Shown: positions 31,676 to 40,642 of the stretch, one piece after another
Layout of the letters: every line of letters begins with the position of its first letter
Position numbering within the stretch: position 1 is the stretch's first letter
From: Streptomyces antarcticus
GTDB lineage: Bacteria > Actinomycetota > Actinomycetes > Streptomycetales > Streptomycetaceae
Length of the DNA stretch: 64,000 nucleotides
Reading direction: 5' to 3'
Assembly: GCF_026627255.1 (NCBI RefSeq)
Contig: NZ_JAPNLM010000001.1
Coordinates: 372,001 to 436,000, forward strand
The notes under the pieces: model-generated
Databases searched by the model: none
What the model was told of the DNA's origin: nothing
The model's input: the letters and a program-made list of their open reading frames with translations, nothing else
Made by a program: the position numbers and the translations under genes

Positions 31676-32011
31676 TCAGCAGCCTATGTTCTTGATGCCC
31701 GTTCCGGACGTCCACAGCGCTCCGCCGTAACGGAAGGACTGCTGACGGTTTGCACCGATGGAGAACTCCGGGTCCCGGTTGGCCGCCACGGTGACACTGA
31801 AGCAGGCCGTGGAACCGCAGGTGTTCTTGACCTCGACAAGCTTGTCGGGCCAGTTGCTGTACCACCTGACAACCTGAACGCACGACGCTGCGGCCGTAGG
31901 GGTCGGCAAAACCTCGGCCGCGTCGGCCGCAGCCATGGCGGTCGGGCTGAAAACGCTCAGGGACCCGAGCGCGGCAGCAGCGACTAAGCCAGATGTTATC
32001 GATTTACGCAT
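31676..32011 (-). CDS. Small secreted four-cysteine protein with a TTA codon
   Basis: 111 residues. The signal peptide (about 1-28) starts MRKSITSGLVAAAALG and has a TAMA-A type cleavage site. The mature part of about 80 residues has four Cys (after AAAS, in NTCG, in TACF and at the last residue), enough for two disulphides, plus aromatic and Gly-rich strands (FRYGGALW). The general layout recalls small beta-sandwich inhibitors such as tendamistat, but spacing differs and that is a guess. Codon 9 is TTA (31985-31987), so translation should depend on the bldA tRNA. Codons such as AAA, ATA and TCT are unusual for this genome. GGGGAG lies upstream of the ATG and its own terminator follows. It may be a recent acquisition. 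Confidence 0.8.
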   Translation of the reverse strand: MRKSITSGLVAAAALGSLSVFSPTAMAAADAAEVLPTPTAAASCVQVVRWYSNWPDKLVEVKNTCGSTACFSVTVAANRDPEFSIGANRQQSFRYGGALWTSGTGIKNIGC

Positions 32012-32341
32012 GTGCGACTCCCCAGGAATCAACGAACCAGCCTGTCGCCGCAACTGCGCTGAGCGGCGACCCGTGTAACTGCAACGCTAGGTCTCGCGCC
32101 TATCGGACTCCACAGGGCATTCGGACATCTGTGACACCAGCGCACCCTTTGGCCGACTGGGTACTTACAGGCTCACATCTGTACAGGAAGGAACCGCAGC
32201 CTCCTCTACTCCACCACCTCCACGGGACGGCATGCGCACGATCGCTCACACTTCGCGCCCAGCAAGTGATCTGGGCCACACTCGCGAACAAGCCCGCAGC
32301 AGCTTGCCTCATTCGGCAAGAAGTGGCAATTGCCGGATTTT
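32012..32341. other. Spacer between the secreted-protein gene and the WecA-like gene
   Basis: No coding frame is convincing. The part next to 32012 should hold the secreted-protein promoter. Near 32303-32334 two small inverted repeats (CTTGCC-TCATTC-GGCAAG and the palindrome GGCAATTGCC) may end transcription of the WecA-like gene. Composition is AT-richer than average. Confidence 0.5.
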
Positions 32342-33676
32342 TCACCGAGTGGAGTCGGCCTTGCGCCGGTCGGGGAAGCGCGAACGGGGGCCCACGGCGG
32401 TCGCCCCGTTGACGCCGGAGACGCCCGCCGCGATCGGCCTGACGGGTTCGGGCTCCCGGCCCGTGGCGTCCCGCGCGGCCGCTTCGGCCGCGGCCTCCGC
32501 GAGCCGTCCCGCGTGCCGGTAGCGCGGCGGGACCAGACCCTCCGCCCACCGCGGGGCACGCGGGGTGAAGCGCGGCAGGAGGAGCAGGAGCAGGCCGAGC
32601 GCGCTCAGCGCGGCGATGGCCAGCACGATCCACATCGAGCCGGAGTTCACCGAGTACGCGACCGCGCCGAAGGCGATCAGTCCCGACCAGAAGTACATGA
32701 TCAGGACGGCACGGCTGTGCGAGTGTCCGAGTTCCAGCAGCCGGTGGTGCAGGTGCCCCCGGTCCGCAGCGAACGGGGACTGCCCCTTCCACGTACGCCG
32801 CACGATGGCGAGGAGCAGGTCCGCCATCGGGATCGCGATGATCGTCAGCGGCAGCAGCAGCGGGATGAAGACCGGCAGCATCGCGCGGGTGGCGTTGCGC
32901 TCACCGCCTGCGAAGAGGGCCATCGCGTCGGGGTCGACCTGGCCGGTGATCGAGATCGCGGAGGCGGCGAGCACCAGGCCGATGAGCATCGATCCGGAGT
33001 CGCCCATGAAGATGCGCGCCGGATGCATGTTGTGCGGCAGGAAGCCGAGGCACATGCCCATCAGGATCGCGGCGAAGAGCGTCGCGGGAGCGGCCTGCTC
33101 GATGCCGTAGCCGAACCAGAGGCGGTAGGAGTAGAGGAAGAAGGCCGCCGCCGCGATGCACACCATGCCGGCGGCGAGGCCGTCGAGGCCGTCCACGAAG
33201 TTCACCGCGTTGATGGTGATCACGACGAGGGCCACGGTGAGCAGGTTGCCCTGCCACTGGGTGAGGGAGACCGTGCCGATGCCCGGGACCGGGATCCACA
33301 GGATGGTCAGGCCCTGGATGACCATCACGCCCGCGGCGATCATCTGCGCGCCGAGCTTGATCAGGGCGTCGATCTCGAACTTGTCGTCGAGTACGCCGAT
33401 CAGCCAGATCAGGGCCGCCCCGGAGAGCAGCGCCCGCGGTTCGTTCGACAGCTCGAAGACGCCGTTGAGGTTGCGCAGGTGGTCCGCGACCAGCAGCCCC
33501 GCGCACAGTCCGCCGAACATGGCGATGCCGCCGAGCCGCGGTGTGGGCTCCCGGTGCACGTCGCGGGCACGGATCTCCGGCATGGCCCCGGCCGCGATCG
33601 CGAACTTCCGCACGGGCCCGGTCAGCAGGTAGGTCACCGCGACCGTGACGCAAAGCGTCAGCAGATATTCACGCAC
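32342..33676 (-). CDS. Undecaprenyl-phosphate sugar-1-phosphate transferase (WecA/TagO-like)
   Basis: 444-residue polytopic membrane enzyme (about 11 segments) of the MraY/WecA family. Family members transfer GlcNAc-1-phosphate (or a related sugar phosphate) from UDP-sugar to polyprenyl phosphate, starting synthesis of wall glycopolymers. Motifs: GVLDDKFEID (Asp pair), NAVNFVDGLDGLAAG, and the carbohydrate-recognition HLHHRLLELGHSHSR. The last about 80 residues are a cytosolic Ala/Arg/Pro-rich tail. The start is GTG that gives VREYLLTLCV with GGGG upstream; a longer GTG frame at 33715 lacks support. Its place near the LCP ligase gene (about 6 kb away) is consistent with a wall polymer role. 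Confidence 0.9.
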   Translation of the reverse strand: MREYLLTLCVTVAVTYLLTGPVRKFAIAAGAMPEIRARDVHREPTPRLGGIAMFGGLCAGLLVADHLRNLNGVFELSNEPRALLSGAALIWLIGVLDDKFEIDALIKLGAQMIAAGVMVIQGLTILWIPVPGIGTVSLTQWQGNLLTVALVVITINAVNFVDGLDGLAAGMVCIAAAAFFLYSYRLWFGYGIEQAAPATLFAAILMGMCLGFLPHNMHPARIFMGDSGSMLIGLVLAASAISITGQVDPDAMALFAGGERNATRAMLPVFIPLLLPLTIIAIPMADLLLAIVRRTWKGQSPFAADRGHLHHRLLELGHSHSRAVLIMYFWSGLIAFGAVAYSVNSGSMWIVLAIAALSALGLLLLLLPRFTPRAPRWAEGLVPPRYRHAGRLAEAAAEAAARDATGREPEPVRPIAAGVSGVNGATAVGPRSRFPDRRKADSTR

Positions 33677-33792
33677 GGGCTGCCCCAGATGTATCGCCGG
33701 CCATCTCAGCCCCACACATTAGCTGCGATGTCACCAGTGCCGAGGACGCGAGGGGGCGGTATCCCGGTTGCGCTACACCCCTCTTGTCAGGA

Positions 33793-35025
33793 TTACTCCC
33801 CGTACGGGGGAAATGCCGACGCCAGCTCGTTGACCTCGGTACGCGTTCGCGCGGCTTCCCCGCGCAGTGCGGCGGCAAACAGCGCCGCGATCCGGACCAT
33901 CTCCGCCTCCCCCATCCCCTGGGTGGTCACCGCCGCCGTCCCGAGCCGTACCCCGCGCTGCTCCCCGTACGGCAGCGCGCAGGTGTCGAGCACGATCCCG
34001 GCGGCCGCGAGCCGGGCGCGGGCGGCCGGGCCGTCGAGGCCCAGCGGCGCCGGGTCGGCGGAGAGCAGGTGCGTGTCGGTCCCGCCGGTGGTGATCGCCA
34101 GCCCGTGCTCCCCGAGCGCCTCGGCCAGCGACCGGGCGTTGGCGACGACCCGGTGGGCGTACGTGGCGAAGCCCGGTCCCGCCGCCTCCCCGAAGGCGAC
34201 CGCTTTGGCGGCGATGGTGTGCATCTGGGCGCCGCCCTGCGTGAAGGGGAACACCGCCCGGTCGATGCGCTCGGCGAACTCGGCCCCGCACAGGAGCATG
34301 CCGCCGCGCGGCCCGCGCAGCACCTTGTGCGTGGTCGCGCACACCACGTCGGCGTACGGGACGGGGCTGGGGGCGGCCCCGCCGGCCACCAGCCCGATCG
34401 GATGGGCGGCGTCGGCGATCAGGAAGGCCCCGACCTCGTCGGCGATCTCCCGGAAGGCGGAGTACTCGGGGTGGCGGGGGTAGCAGATCGACCCGCAGAC
34501 AATGGCCTTCGGCCGGTGTTCGCGGGCCAGCCGCTGTACCTGCCCGTAGTCGATGAGGCCGGTCGCGGCGTCGACCCCGTACCCGACGAAGTCGAACCAG
34601 CGGCCGGAGAAGTTGGCGGGCGACCCGTGCGTGAGGTGCCCCCCGTACGGGAGCCCCATGGCCAGGACCGTGTCCCCGGGCCGCAGCAGCGCGGCGTAGG
34701 CGGCCAGGACGGCGGAGGAGCCGGAGTGCGCCTGCACGTTGGCGTGCTCGGCCCCGAACAGCGCCCTCGCCCGCTCCACGGCGGCCCGCTCGGCCAGGTC
34801 GGCGTACTCGCAGCCGCCGTGGTGGCGGGCGCCGGGATAGCCCTCGGCGTACTTGTTGGCGAGCGGCGACCCGAGTGCGGCGAGCACGGCGGCGGAGGTG
34901 AAGTTCTCGGCGGCGCTCAGCTGGAGGGTGGTGGCTTGGCGCAGGCGCTCTCCGTCGAGGATGTCGGCCAGCTGCGGGTCCTGCCGGCGCAGGAGCTCTG
35001 CCGACTGCTCGGTGATGACGGTCAT
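33793..35025 (-). CDS. glyA: Serine hydroxymethyltransferase
   Basis: 410-residue PLP enzyme that interconverts serine and glycine with tetrahydrofolate. The PLP lysine is in ATTHKVLRGPRGGM. The N-terminal SAAENFTSAAVLAALGSPLANKYAEGYPG matches the SENF/NKYAEGYPG signature in modified form (AAENF). The length is near the family's usual 415-430. The ATG has GGGAG upstream. Streptomyces usually has more than one glyA-type gene, so this could be the minor paralogue or have altered substrate preference. Confidence 0.88.
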   Translation of the reverse strand: MTVITEQSAELLRRQDPQLADILDGERLRQATTLQLSAAENFTSAAVLAALGSPLANKYAEGYPGARHHGGCEYADLAERAAVERARALFGAEHANVQAHSGSSAVLAAYAALLRPGDTVLAMGLPYGGHLTHGSPANFSGRWFDFVGYGVDAATGLIDYGQVQRLAREHRPKAIVCGSICYPRHPEYSAFREIADEVGAFLIADAAHPIGLVAGGAAPSPVPYADVVCATTHKVLRGPRGGMLLCGAEFAERIDRAVFPFTQGGAQMHTIAAKAVAFGEAAGPGFATYAHRVVANARSLAEALGEHGLAITTGGTDTHLLSADPAPLGLDGPAARARLAAAGIVLDTCALPYGEQRGVRLGTAAVTTQGMGEAEMVRIAALFAAALRGEAARTRTEVNELASAFPPYGE

Positions 35026-35160
35026 GGCAGGACTCCCGCGCGCTGGGTGGACCGGGTACGGCCACGATATTCCCGCCACCGGTTTCCCGCCGCTCGAGCC
35101 GCCCCCGGCGCGCGGGCCGTCACCGTCGGCGGGACACGGCCTCGCCCGTCGAAGGGGGAG

Positions 35161-35265
35161 CCGTCACGCCCGTCAGCGCGAAGCGGTCAGGCCGGTCAGG
35201 CCGGTCAGGCCACGGTCAGGCCGAAGCGGTCAGCCCTTCAGCGCGAAGCCGTCACGCCCGTCAGG
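35161..35265. repeat. Short direct repeats at the 3' end of the phosphatase-like gene
   Basis: CCGTCACGCCCGTCAG occurs at 35161-35176 and again at 35249-35264 inside the gene end. CAGCGCGAAGC occurs at 35174 and 35239. In between are successive copies of GCCGGTCAG. The gene's stop (35238-35240) lies inside, so the 3' end has been copied outward. Confidence 0.85.
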
Positions 35266-35921
35266 GCCGTGACGACCGGGTCCAGCGCCTGGTTGATCTC
35301 GTCGCCGATCGAGCGGAAGAAGGTGATCGGCGCCCCGTACGGGTCGTACACCTCGTCCGCGTCGGGCGTCGGCGCCAGCAGCCAGCCGCGCAGCGCCGCG
35401 GCCGCGCGGACGAGCGCCCGGGCCCGTTCCACCATCCCGTCGTCCAGCGGCGGCAGGGTGGCCGGATCTATCGCCCGGACCAGACGGGTGAACTCCTTCA
35501 GCGTGAAGGTGCGCAGCCCCGCCGAGTGGCCCATCGAGATGACCTGCGCCCGGTGGTCGCGGGTGGCGGTCAGCACCAGGTCGGCGCGTATGACGTGCTC
35601 GTCCAGCAGCTCCCGCCCGGTGAAGCCGGAGGCGTCGGCGCCGAAGTCGGCGAGGACCGCGGCCGCGTTCGCCTCCATGGGGGCCCCCTCGTGTCCCCAC
35701 GTGCCGGCGCTCTCCACGATCAGGTCCCCGGTGACGATCCCCCCGAGGCGGTGCGAGAGGGCGTGCCGCGTCAGCCGCTCGGTGATGGGCGAGCGGCACA
35801 CGTTCCCGGTGCTGACGTGGAGGATGCGGAAGGTGTTCCCTCCGGTCACCTCCCCCGGATTCCATCCGAGGGGGCTCGCCCGGAGGTGTTCCCCCGCTAT
35901 GCCACGCCCCTCAGGGCTCAC
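35238..35921 (-). CDS. Low-molecular-weight phosphatase-like protein, catalytic Cys replaced
   Basis: 227 residues, of the low-molecular-weight tyrosine phosphatase/arsenate reductase fold. The usual P-loop V-C-(T/L)-G-N-(I/V)-C-R-S-P reads HVSTGNVCRSP here, so the nucleophilic Cys is Ser37 (codon AGC at 35813-35811). The later Cys42, Arg43 and the general-acid loop YDPYGAP near the C-terminus are kept. A cytosolic binding or sensor role is therefore likelier than classic catalysis, unless the Ser acts. I chose the GTG that overlaps the TsaC stop (GTGA), with GAGGTGG upstream. Streptomyces orthologues share the HVSTGNVCRSP form as I recall, which would argue against a sequencing error. Confidence 0.85.
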   Translation of the reverse strand: MSPEGRGIAGEHLRASPLGWNPGEVTGGNTFRILHVSTGNVCRSPITERLTRHALSHRLGGIVTGDLIVESAGTWGHEGAPMEANAAAVLADFGADASGFTGRELLDEHVIRADLVLTATRDHRAQVISMGHSAGLRTFTLKEFTRLVRAIDPATLPPLDDGMVERARALVRAAAALRGWLLAPTPDADEVYDPYGAPITFFRSIGDEINQALDPVVTALTGVTASR

Positions 35922-36565
35922 GGGGCCACCTCGAGGTCGGGTACGACCTCCCGCAGCTGGTCGGCGGTCAGGGCGCCTTCCCGCAGGAGCACCGGGACCT
36001 TGCCGGTGACGTCGACGATCGAGGACGGCTGGATGCCGGGGGTCGGGCCGCCGTCGAGGTACACGGACACCGAGTCCCCGAGCATCTCGCGGGCGGCGTC
36101 GCAGTCCTCCGGCGCCGGGTGCCCGGTGAGGTTCGCCGAGGACACGGCCATCGGGCCGACCTCGGTGAGCAGCTCGATCGCGACGGGGTGCAGCGGCATC
36201 CGTACGGCCACGGTGCCCTGGGTGTCGCCCAGGTCCCACGCCAGCGAGGGCTGGTGCTTGGCGACCAGCGTCAGCGCGCCCGGCCAGAAGGCGTCGACGA
36301 GCTCCCAGGCCTGCTCGGAGAAGTCCGTGACGAGGCCGTGCAGGGTGTTCGGGGAGCCGATGAGCACCGGGGTGGGCATGCTGCGGCCGCGGCCCTTGGC
36401 GGCGAGCAGCTCGTGGACGGCCTCGGGGCTGAAGGCGTCCGCGCCGATCCCGTACAGGGTGTCGGTGGGCAGCACGACGAGCTCGCCGCGGCGCACGGCG
36501 GATGCGGCTTCGCGCAGGCCCGTCTTGCGGTCCGTCGCGTCGTTGCAGTCGTATCGCCGGGCCAT
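35918..36565 (-). CDS. tsaC: L-threonylcarbamoyladenylate synthase (TsaC/Sua5 family)
   Basis: 215 residues. It makes threonylcarbamoyl-AMP from threonine, bicarbonate and ATP for t6A at position 37 of ANN-decoding tRNAs. Motifs: VLPTDTLYGIGADAF, KGRGRSMPTPVLIG, and SSANLTGHPA. The length is that of the short TsaC type, without the C-terminal Sua5 domain. It is 61 bp after prmC and overlaps the following phosphatase-like gene, forming a prfA-prmC-tsaC cluster common in bacteria. Confidence 0.92.
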   Translation of the reverse strand: MARRYDCNDATDRKTGLREAASAVRRGELVVLPTDTLYGIGADAFSPEAVHELLAAKGRGRSMPTPVLIGSPNTLHGLVTDFSEQAWELVDAFWPGALTLVAKHQPSLAWDLGDTQGTVAVRMPLHPVAIELLTEVGPMAVSSANLTGHPAPEDCDAAREMLGDSVSVYLDGGPTPGIQPSSIVDVTGKVPVLLREGALTADQLREVVPDLEVAP

Positions 36566-36626
36566 CAGCGGGACTCCTCGTGCAGCAGGGGGGTGGTGGC
36601 GGTGTCACTGGGGAAGGCGGCCCGGA

Positions 36627-37472
36627 TCACGGCATGGCCTTGCGGGCGGTCGCGAAGCGCGGGCGGTTGTTGAGGTCCGGGTGGTCGGCCGCGTCGGCCC
36701 AGCCCCGCTCCTCGGCGAAGATCCACGGCACCTGGCCGCCCTGGGTGTCGGCGTGCTCGACGACGACGATGCCGCCGGGCCGCAGCAGGCGGTGCGCGGT
36801 GCGCTCGATGCCGCGGATGGTGTCGAGGCCGTCCTCGCCGGAGAACAGCGCCATCTCGGGGTCGTGGTCGCGGGCCTCGGGGGCGACGTACTCCCACTCG
36901 GTCAGCGGGATGTACGGCGGATTGGAGATGACGAGGTCGACCTGGCCATCCAGCTCGGGCAGGGCGCTCAGCGCGTCCCCCTGGTGGACGGTGACCCGGG
37001 AGTCCTCGGCGTTCTTACGGGTCCACCGCAGCGCGTCCTCGGACAGCTCGACGGCGTGCACGCGCGAGCGCGGCACCTCCTGCGCCATGGCCAGCGCGAT
37101 GGCGCCGGAGCCCGTGCACAGGTCGACGATCAGCGGCTCGACGACGTCCATCGCCCGGACGGCCTGTATGGCCCAGTCGACGACCGACTCGGTCTCGGGC
37201 CGGGGCACGAAGACCCCGGGCCCGACCTGGAGCTCCAGGTACCGGAAGAAGGCGCGGCCGGTGATGTGCTGGAGCGGCTCGCGCGCCTCGCGGCGGGCGA
37301 CGGTCTCCCAGTAGCGGGCGTCGAAGTCCGCGTCCTTGACGTGGTGCAGTTCCCCCCGCTTGACGCCGTGCACGAAGGCCGCGAGCTCCTCCGCGTCGAA
37401 GCGCGGTGAGGGCACGCCGGCGGCGGCCAGCCGCTGGGTGGCCTGGGCCACCTCGGCAAGCAGCAAGTTCAC
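36627..37472 (-). CDS. prmC: PrmC, release-factor glutamine methyltransferase
   Basis: 281 residues. It methylates the Gln of the GGQ motif of release factors, using S-adenosylmethionine. The N-terminal helical domain is followed by a Rossmann fold with VDLCTGSGAIALAMA, and the catalytic NPPY lies in VISNPPYIPL. The GTG start has GGAGG six bases upstream. It lies 74 bp after its substrate's gene prfA. Confidence 0.95.
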   Translation of the reverse strand: MNLLLAEVAQATQRLAAAGVPSPRFDAEELAAFVHGVKRGELHHVKDADFDARYWETVARREAREPLQHITGRAFFRYLELQVGPGVFVPRPETESVVDWAIQAVRAMDVVEPLIVDLCTGSGAIALAMAQEVPRSRVHAVELSEDALRWTRKNAEDSRVTVHQGDALSALPELDGQVDLVISNPPYIPLTEWEYVAPEARDHDPEMALFSGEDGLDTIRGIERTAHRLLRPGGIVVVEHADTQGGQVPWIFAEERGWADAADHPDLNNRPRFATARKAMP

Positions 37473-37546
37473 GCTGGTCCTCCGGGCTGCTGTCGTACGG
37501 GGGGTGGTGCGGGGGCGGTGGTACGGGGTCCGGCCCGCGTCCTGGC

Positions 37547-38626
37547 TCAGTGCGCGGCCGCGAGCTTCGCGGCCGAGTCGGTGTCGACGCAGGCCTGGAT
37601 GACCGGGTCGAGGTCGCCGTCGAGCACCTGGTCCAAGTTGTACGCCTTGAAACCGGTCCGGTGGTCCGAGATCCGGTTTTCCGGATAGTTGTACGTACGG
37701 ATCTTCTCGGAGCGGTCGACGCTGCGCACCTGGCTGCGGCGCACGTCGGAGGCCTCCTGCTCGGCTGCCTCCTGGGCGGCGGCCAGCAGCCGCGAGCGCA
37801 GGATGCGCATGGCCTGCTCCTTGTTCTGGAGCTGGCTCTTCTCGTTCTGGCAGGAGGCGACCACACCGGTGGGCAGGTGCGTGATGCGCACGGCCGAGTC
37901 GGTGGTGTTGACGGACTGGCCGCCGGGGCCGGAGGAGCGGTACACGTCGATGCGCAGGTCGCTCATGTTGACCTCGACCTCGACCTCCTCGGCCTCCGGG
38001 GTGACGAGGACGCCGGCGGCGGAGGTGTGGATGCGGCCCTGGGACTCGGTGGCCGGAACGCGCTGGACGCGGTGCACGCCGCCCTCGTACTTCAGGCGGG
38101 CCCACACGCCCTGGCCGGGCTCGGTGGCGCCGTTGCCGCCCTTGGTGCGGACGGAGACCTGGACGTCTTTGTAGCCGCCGAGCTCGGACTCGGTGGCGTC
38201 GATGATCTCGGTCTTCCAGCCGACGCGCTCGGCGTAGCGCAGGTACATGCGCAGCAGGTCGCCGGCGAACAGGGCCGACTCGTCGCCGCCCGCGCCCGCC
38301 TTGACCTCGAGGAGCACGTCCTTGTCGTCGCTGGGGTCGCGCGGGACCAGCAGCAGGCGCAGCTTCTCGGTGAGCGCCTCGCGCTGCACGGCCAGTTCCT
38401 TGGCCTCGGCCGCGAAGTCGGGGTCGACGGCCGCGAACTCCTTGGCCGTCTCGATGTCCTCGGCCGCCTGCTTCCACGCCCGGAAGGTCGCGACGATCGG
38501 GGTCAGTTCCGCGTAGCGCTTGTTCAGCTTGCGCGCGTTGGCCTGATCCGAGTGCACCGAAGGGTCGGCGAGCTTCTTCTCAAGATCGGCGTGCTCGCCG
38601 ATCAGTTCCTCGACCGCCTCGAACAT
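37547..38626 (-). CDS. prfA: Peptide chain release factor 1
   Basis: 359 residues; releases peptides at UAA and UAG. The GGQ motif is in [14 protein letters not shown], and the codon-recognition region holds [12 protein letters not shown] (P-x-T of RF1). The coiled N-terminal domain starts [19 protein letters not shown]. The ATG has AGGAG eight bases upstream; a longer frame to 38695 crosses the rpmE terminator and is rejected. Confidence 0.96.
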   Translation of the reverse strand: MFEAVEELIGEHADLEKKLADPSVHSDQANARKLNKRYAELTPIVATFRAWKQAAEDIETAKEFAAVDPDFAAEAKELAVQREALTEKLRLLLVPRDPSDDKDVLLEVKAGAGGDESALFAGDLLRMYLRYAERVGWKTEIIDATESELGGYKDVQVSVRTKGGNGATEPGQGVWARLKYEGGVHRVQRVPATESQGRIHTSAAGVLVTPEAEEVEVEVNMSDLRIDVYRSSGPGGQSVNTTDSAVRITHLPTGVVASCQNEKSQLQNKEQAMRILRSRLLAAAQEAAEQEASDVRRSQVRSVDRSEKIRTYNYPENRISDHRTGFKAYNLDQVLDGDLDPVIQACVDTDSAAKLAAAH

Positions 38627-38695
38627 CGGGGGACTCCTGTGGTGAAAGTACGAAGGGACTGCGGGGTGGCTCTGACGGGCCTGGAACGACGACAA

Positions 38696-38750
38696 AGGCG
38701 CCGGTCCGGCCGCCCCCGCGTGGACAGGGGGCGGCCGGAGACCGGCGCCT
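38696..38750 (-). terminator. Terminator of rpmE
   Basis: A long hairpin, about 22 bp with a 2-nt bulge, left arm 38696-38717 (starting AGGCGCCGGTCC) and right arm 38727-38750, with a 9-nt loop. It lies 8 bp after the rpmE stop on the minus strand. Confidence 0.88.
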
Positions 38751-38758
38751 GGGTCGCG

Positions 38759-38977
38759 CTACTTCTGGGCCGCACCCTTGCCGAAGCGGGCCTCGAAGCG
38801 GGCCACGCGGCCACCGGTGTCGAGGATCTTCTGCTTGCCCGTGTAGAACGGGTGGCACTCGGAGCAGACCTCGGCTCGGATGGAGCCTTCGGTCAGGGTG
38901 CTACGGGTGGTGAACGCGGCGCCACAGGTGCAGCTGACCTGGGTCTCGACGTACTGGGGGTGGATCTCGCTCTTCAA
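38759..38977 (-). CDS. rpmE: 50S ribosomal protein L31, zinc-binding form
   Basis: 72-residue L31. Cys16, Cys18, Cys38 and Cys41 (SCTC and VCSEC) form the zinc site, so this is the C+ form. The start is TTG, giving [13 protein letters not shown], with GGAG upstream. It is followed by a strong terminator before prfA. In Streptomyces the zinc-free paralogue is the one expected to be induced by zinc limitation; it is not in the window. Confidence 0.95.
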   Translation of the reverse strand: MKSEIHPQYVETQVSCTCGAAFTTRSTLTEGSIRAEVCSECHPFYTGKQKILDTGGRVARFEARFGKGAAQK

Positions 38978-39052
38978 GGTGTCTCCTAGATCGGGAGGGC
39001 GCCGGGTCGCAGGAGCCGAATTGCGCGCTGCGTGAACCGGGGCCGACAGACC

Positions 39053-39080
39053 AGTCTGCCAGGACCGGGCTGCCTGTCAA
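39053..39080 (-). promoter_or_regulatory. Candidate rpmE promoter
   Basis: On the minus strand TTGACA (39080-39075), then 16 bp, then CAGACT (39058-39053). Good -35, imperfect -10, about 76 bp upstream of the rpmE start. Confidence 0.5.
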
Positions 39081-39203
39081 AATTCTGAGGACGCCTGGTT
39101 CAACGGGGAGGGTCCGGCATCTATTCCGCGCGCTGCGCGGACCCCCGCCGGAGCCGGCCGCGGCCGCCGCCCGCACCGGGCGGAACCCGTGCGCACGGGC
39201 GCT

Positions 39204-40301
39204 CTACCGCACGATCTGGCCGGCGGAGCCCTTGTCTCCCATCGACTTCTCGGTGGCCTCGGCGGGGATCGGCCGGTCGGCCAGCAGGGCGTCCCAGACC
39301 AGCTTGGACTCCTTGGCGAGCGGGACGACGCGGTCGTCGTCGCGCGGGTCCGGGGTGACCGGCAGAGTGATCATCTGCATGTCCTGGGCGTCGATGCCCT
39401 GGAGGCCCTGCGCGAAGGCCATGAGCGACTTCACGTCGCCGAGCGCCTTGTCCGTGGTGATCGCCTTGGTCCCGGAGTCGGCGAGGTCGAGCAGCTTCTT
39501 GGGGTTGTCGAACAGCCCGATGCCCTTGACCTGCTTGATCAGGGCCTTGATGAAGGCCTGCTGGAGCTGTATTCGGCCCAGGTCGCCGCCGTCGCCGACG
39601 CTCTTGCGGGTACGGACGAGGCCGAGGGCCTGCTCACCGTCGAGCTTGTTCGTGCCGGCCGGGAGGTCGAGGTGGCTCGCGCCGTCCTTGATGGGCTTGG
39701 TGGTGGTCACCTCGACGCCGCCCAGGTCGTCGATGATCTTCTTGAAGCCGGTGAAGTCGACCTCGAGGTAGTGGTCCATGCGGATGCCGGACATCGTCTC
39801 GACCGTCTTGACCGCACAGGCGGCCCCGCCGATGGTGTACGCCTCGTTGAACTGCCTGCGCTGGCCGCCGGGGTCGGTCTTGCCGTTGGCCGTGGCGCAG
39901 GCGGGGCGGGGTGCCATGGTGTCGCGGGGTATCGATATGACGCTGGCCTTCTCGTGGCCCTCGTACAGGTGGACGATCATCGCGGTGTCGGAGCGGGCGG
40001 AGCCCGCCTCGTCCTTGCCGTACTCGCCATTGGCGCCGTCGCGGGAGTCCGAGCCGAGCACGAGGATGTCCATCGAGCCGTTGTCGACGTCCTGCGGGCG
40101 GTCCTTGCCCAGGGCCGCGTCGATGTCGACGGTCTTCAGGTTGCCGTTGAACTTGAAGTAGAAGTAGCCGAGGCCCGCGCCCCCCAGCAGCACCACGGCC
40201 GCGGCGGTCCACGCGGCGATGGCCAGGGCCCTGCGGCGCTTCGGCGGTTTGCGGCGGCGGCCCGCGCCGCGCCGTCCGCGTCCCGTGCTGTCCTGGCTCA
40301 T
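39204..40301 (-). CDS. LCP-family (LytR-CpsA-Psr) wall glycopolymer ligase
   Basis: 365 residues. A basic cytosolic N-terminus (RRRKPPKRRR) precedes one membrane segment (about 30-50) and an extracellular LCP domain: DILVLGSDSRDG, SDTAMIVHLY, and ISIPRDTMAPRP with the catalytic Arg/Asp set that binds polyprenyl pyrophosphate. LCP enzymes transfer teichoic acids or similar polymers to peptidoglycan. The ATG that gives MSQDSTGRG has GAGGAG just upstream; GTG 40319 is an alternative. Confidence 0.92.
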   Translation of the reverse strand: MSQDSTGRGRRGAGRRRKPPKRRRALAIAAWTAAAVVLLGGAGLGYFYFKFNGNLKTVDIDAALGKDRPQDVDNGSMDILVLGSDSRDGANGEYGKDEAGSARSDTAMIVHLYEGHEKASVISIPRDTMAPRPACATANGKTDPGGQRRQFNEAYTIGGAACAVKTVETMSGIRMDHYLEVDFTGFKKIIDDLGGVEVTTTKPIKDGASHLDLPAGTNKLDGEQALGLVRTRKSVGDGGDLGRIQLQQAFIKALIKQVKGIGLFDNPKKLLDLADSGTKAITTDKALGDVKSLMAFAQGLQGIDAQDMQMITLPVTPDPRDDDRVVPLAKESKLVWDALLADRPIPAEATEKSMGDKGSAGQIVR

Positions 40302-40563
40302 GCTCTCCTCAGTCCTCACGTCCGGTCACCGGTCCCCTGCGGCCCGCTTCCGGACTGCGGTCCTGTTGACACAGACGGGCGAACGCCGCCCAGGGTTCCA
40401 TGGCCGCAGGGTCGTCCCGACCCGCGCCGAGCGGGGCGCCTCTGGACTCGTACGGCGTGCCCTGCCACGTCCACCTGGGCTTTTACCCGGGAACCCGGCC
40501 CGGAAGCCGAGGGTTCGACCGGATGCACGATGTGGCGAAGGTCGCAATGCGGACGGCACGACG
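40302..40563. other. Spacer between rho and the LCP gene
   Basis: With the terminator at 40564-40603, the full gap is 341 bp. It should hold the LCP-gene promoter on the minus strand. No convincing gene: a plus-strand frame starting near 40400 runs antisense into rho and lacks typical features. Confidence 0.5.
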
Positions 40564-40603
40564 CACAGCCGCCCCCGCCGCGGGAGCGGCGGGGGCGGCT
40601 GTG
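40564..40603 (-). terminator. Terminator of rho
   Basis: A perfect 17-bp stem (CACAGCCGCCCCCGCCG) with a 6-nt loop, 39 bp after the rho stop. Confidence 0.9.
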
Positions 40604-40642
40604 GTGACGCGGACGGACTCCTCCGGCCTGAGCCGGGCGGAA

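Noticed and set aside
36627..38477. A single 616-codon frame joining prfA antiphase sequence to prmC
   Set aside because: The upstream half is out of the true prfA frame; prmC has its own GTG with a good ribosome-binding site at 37472.
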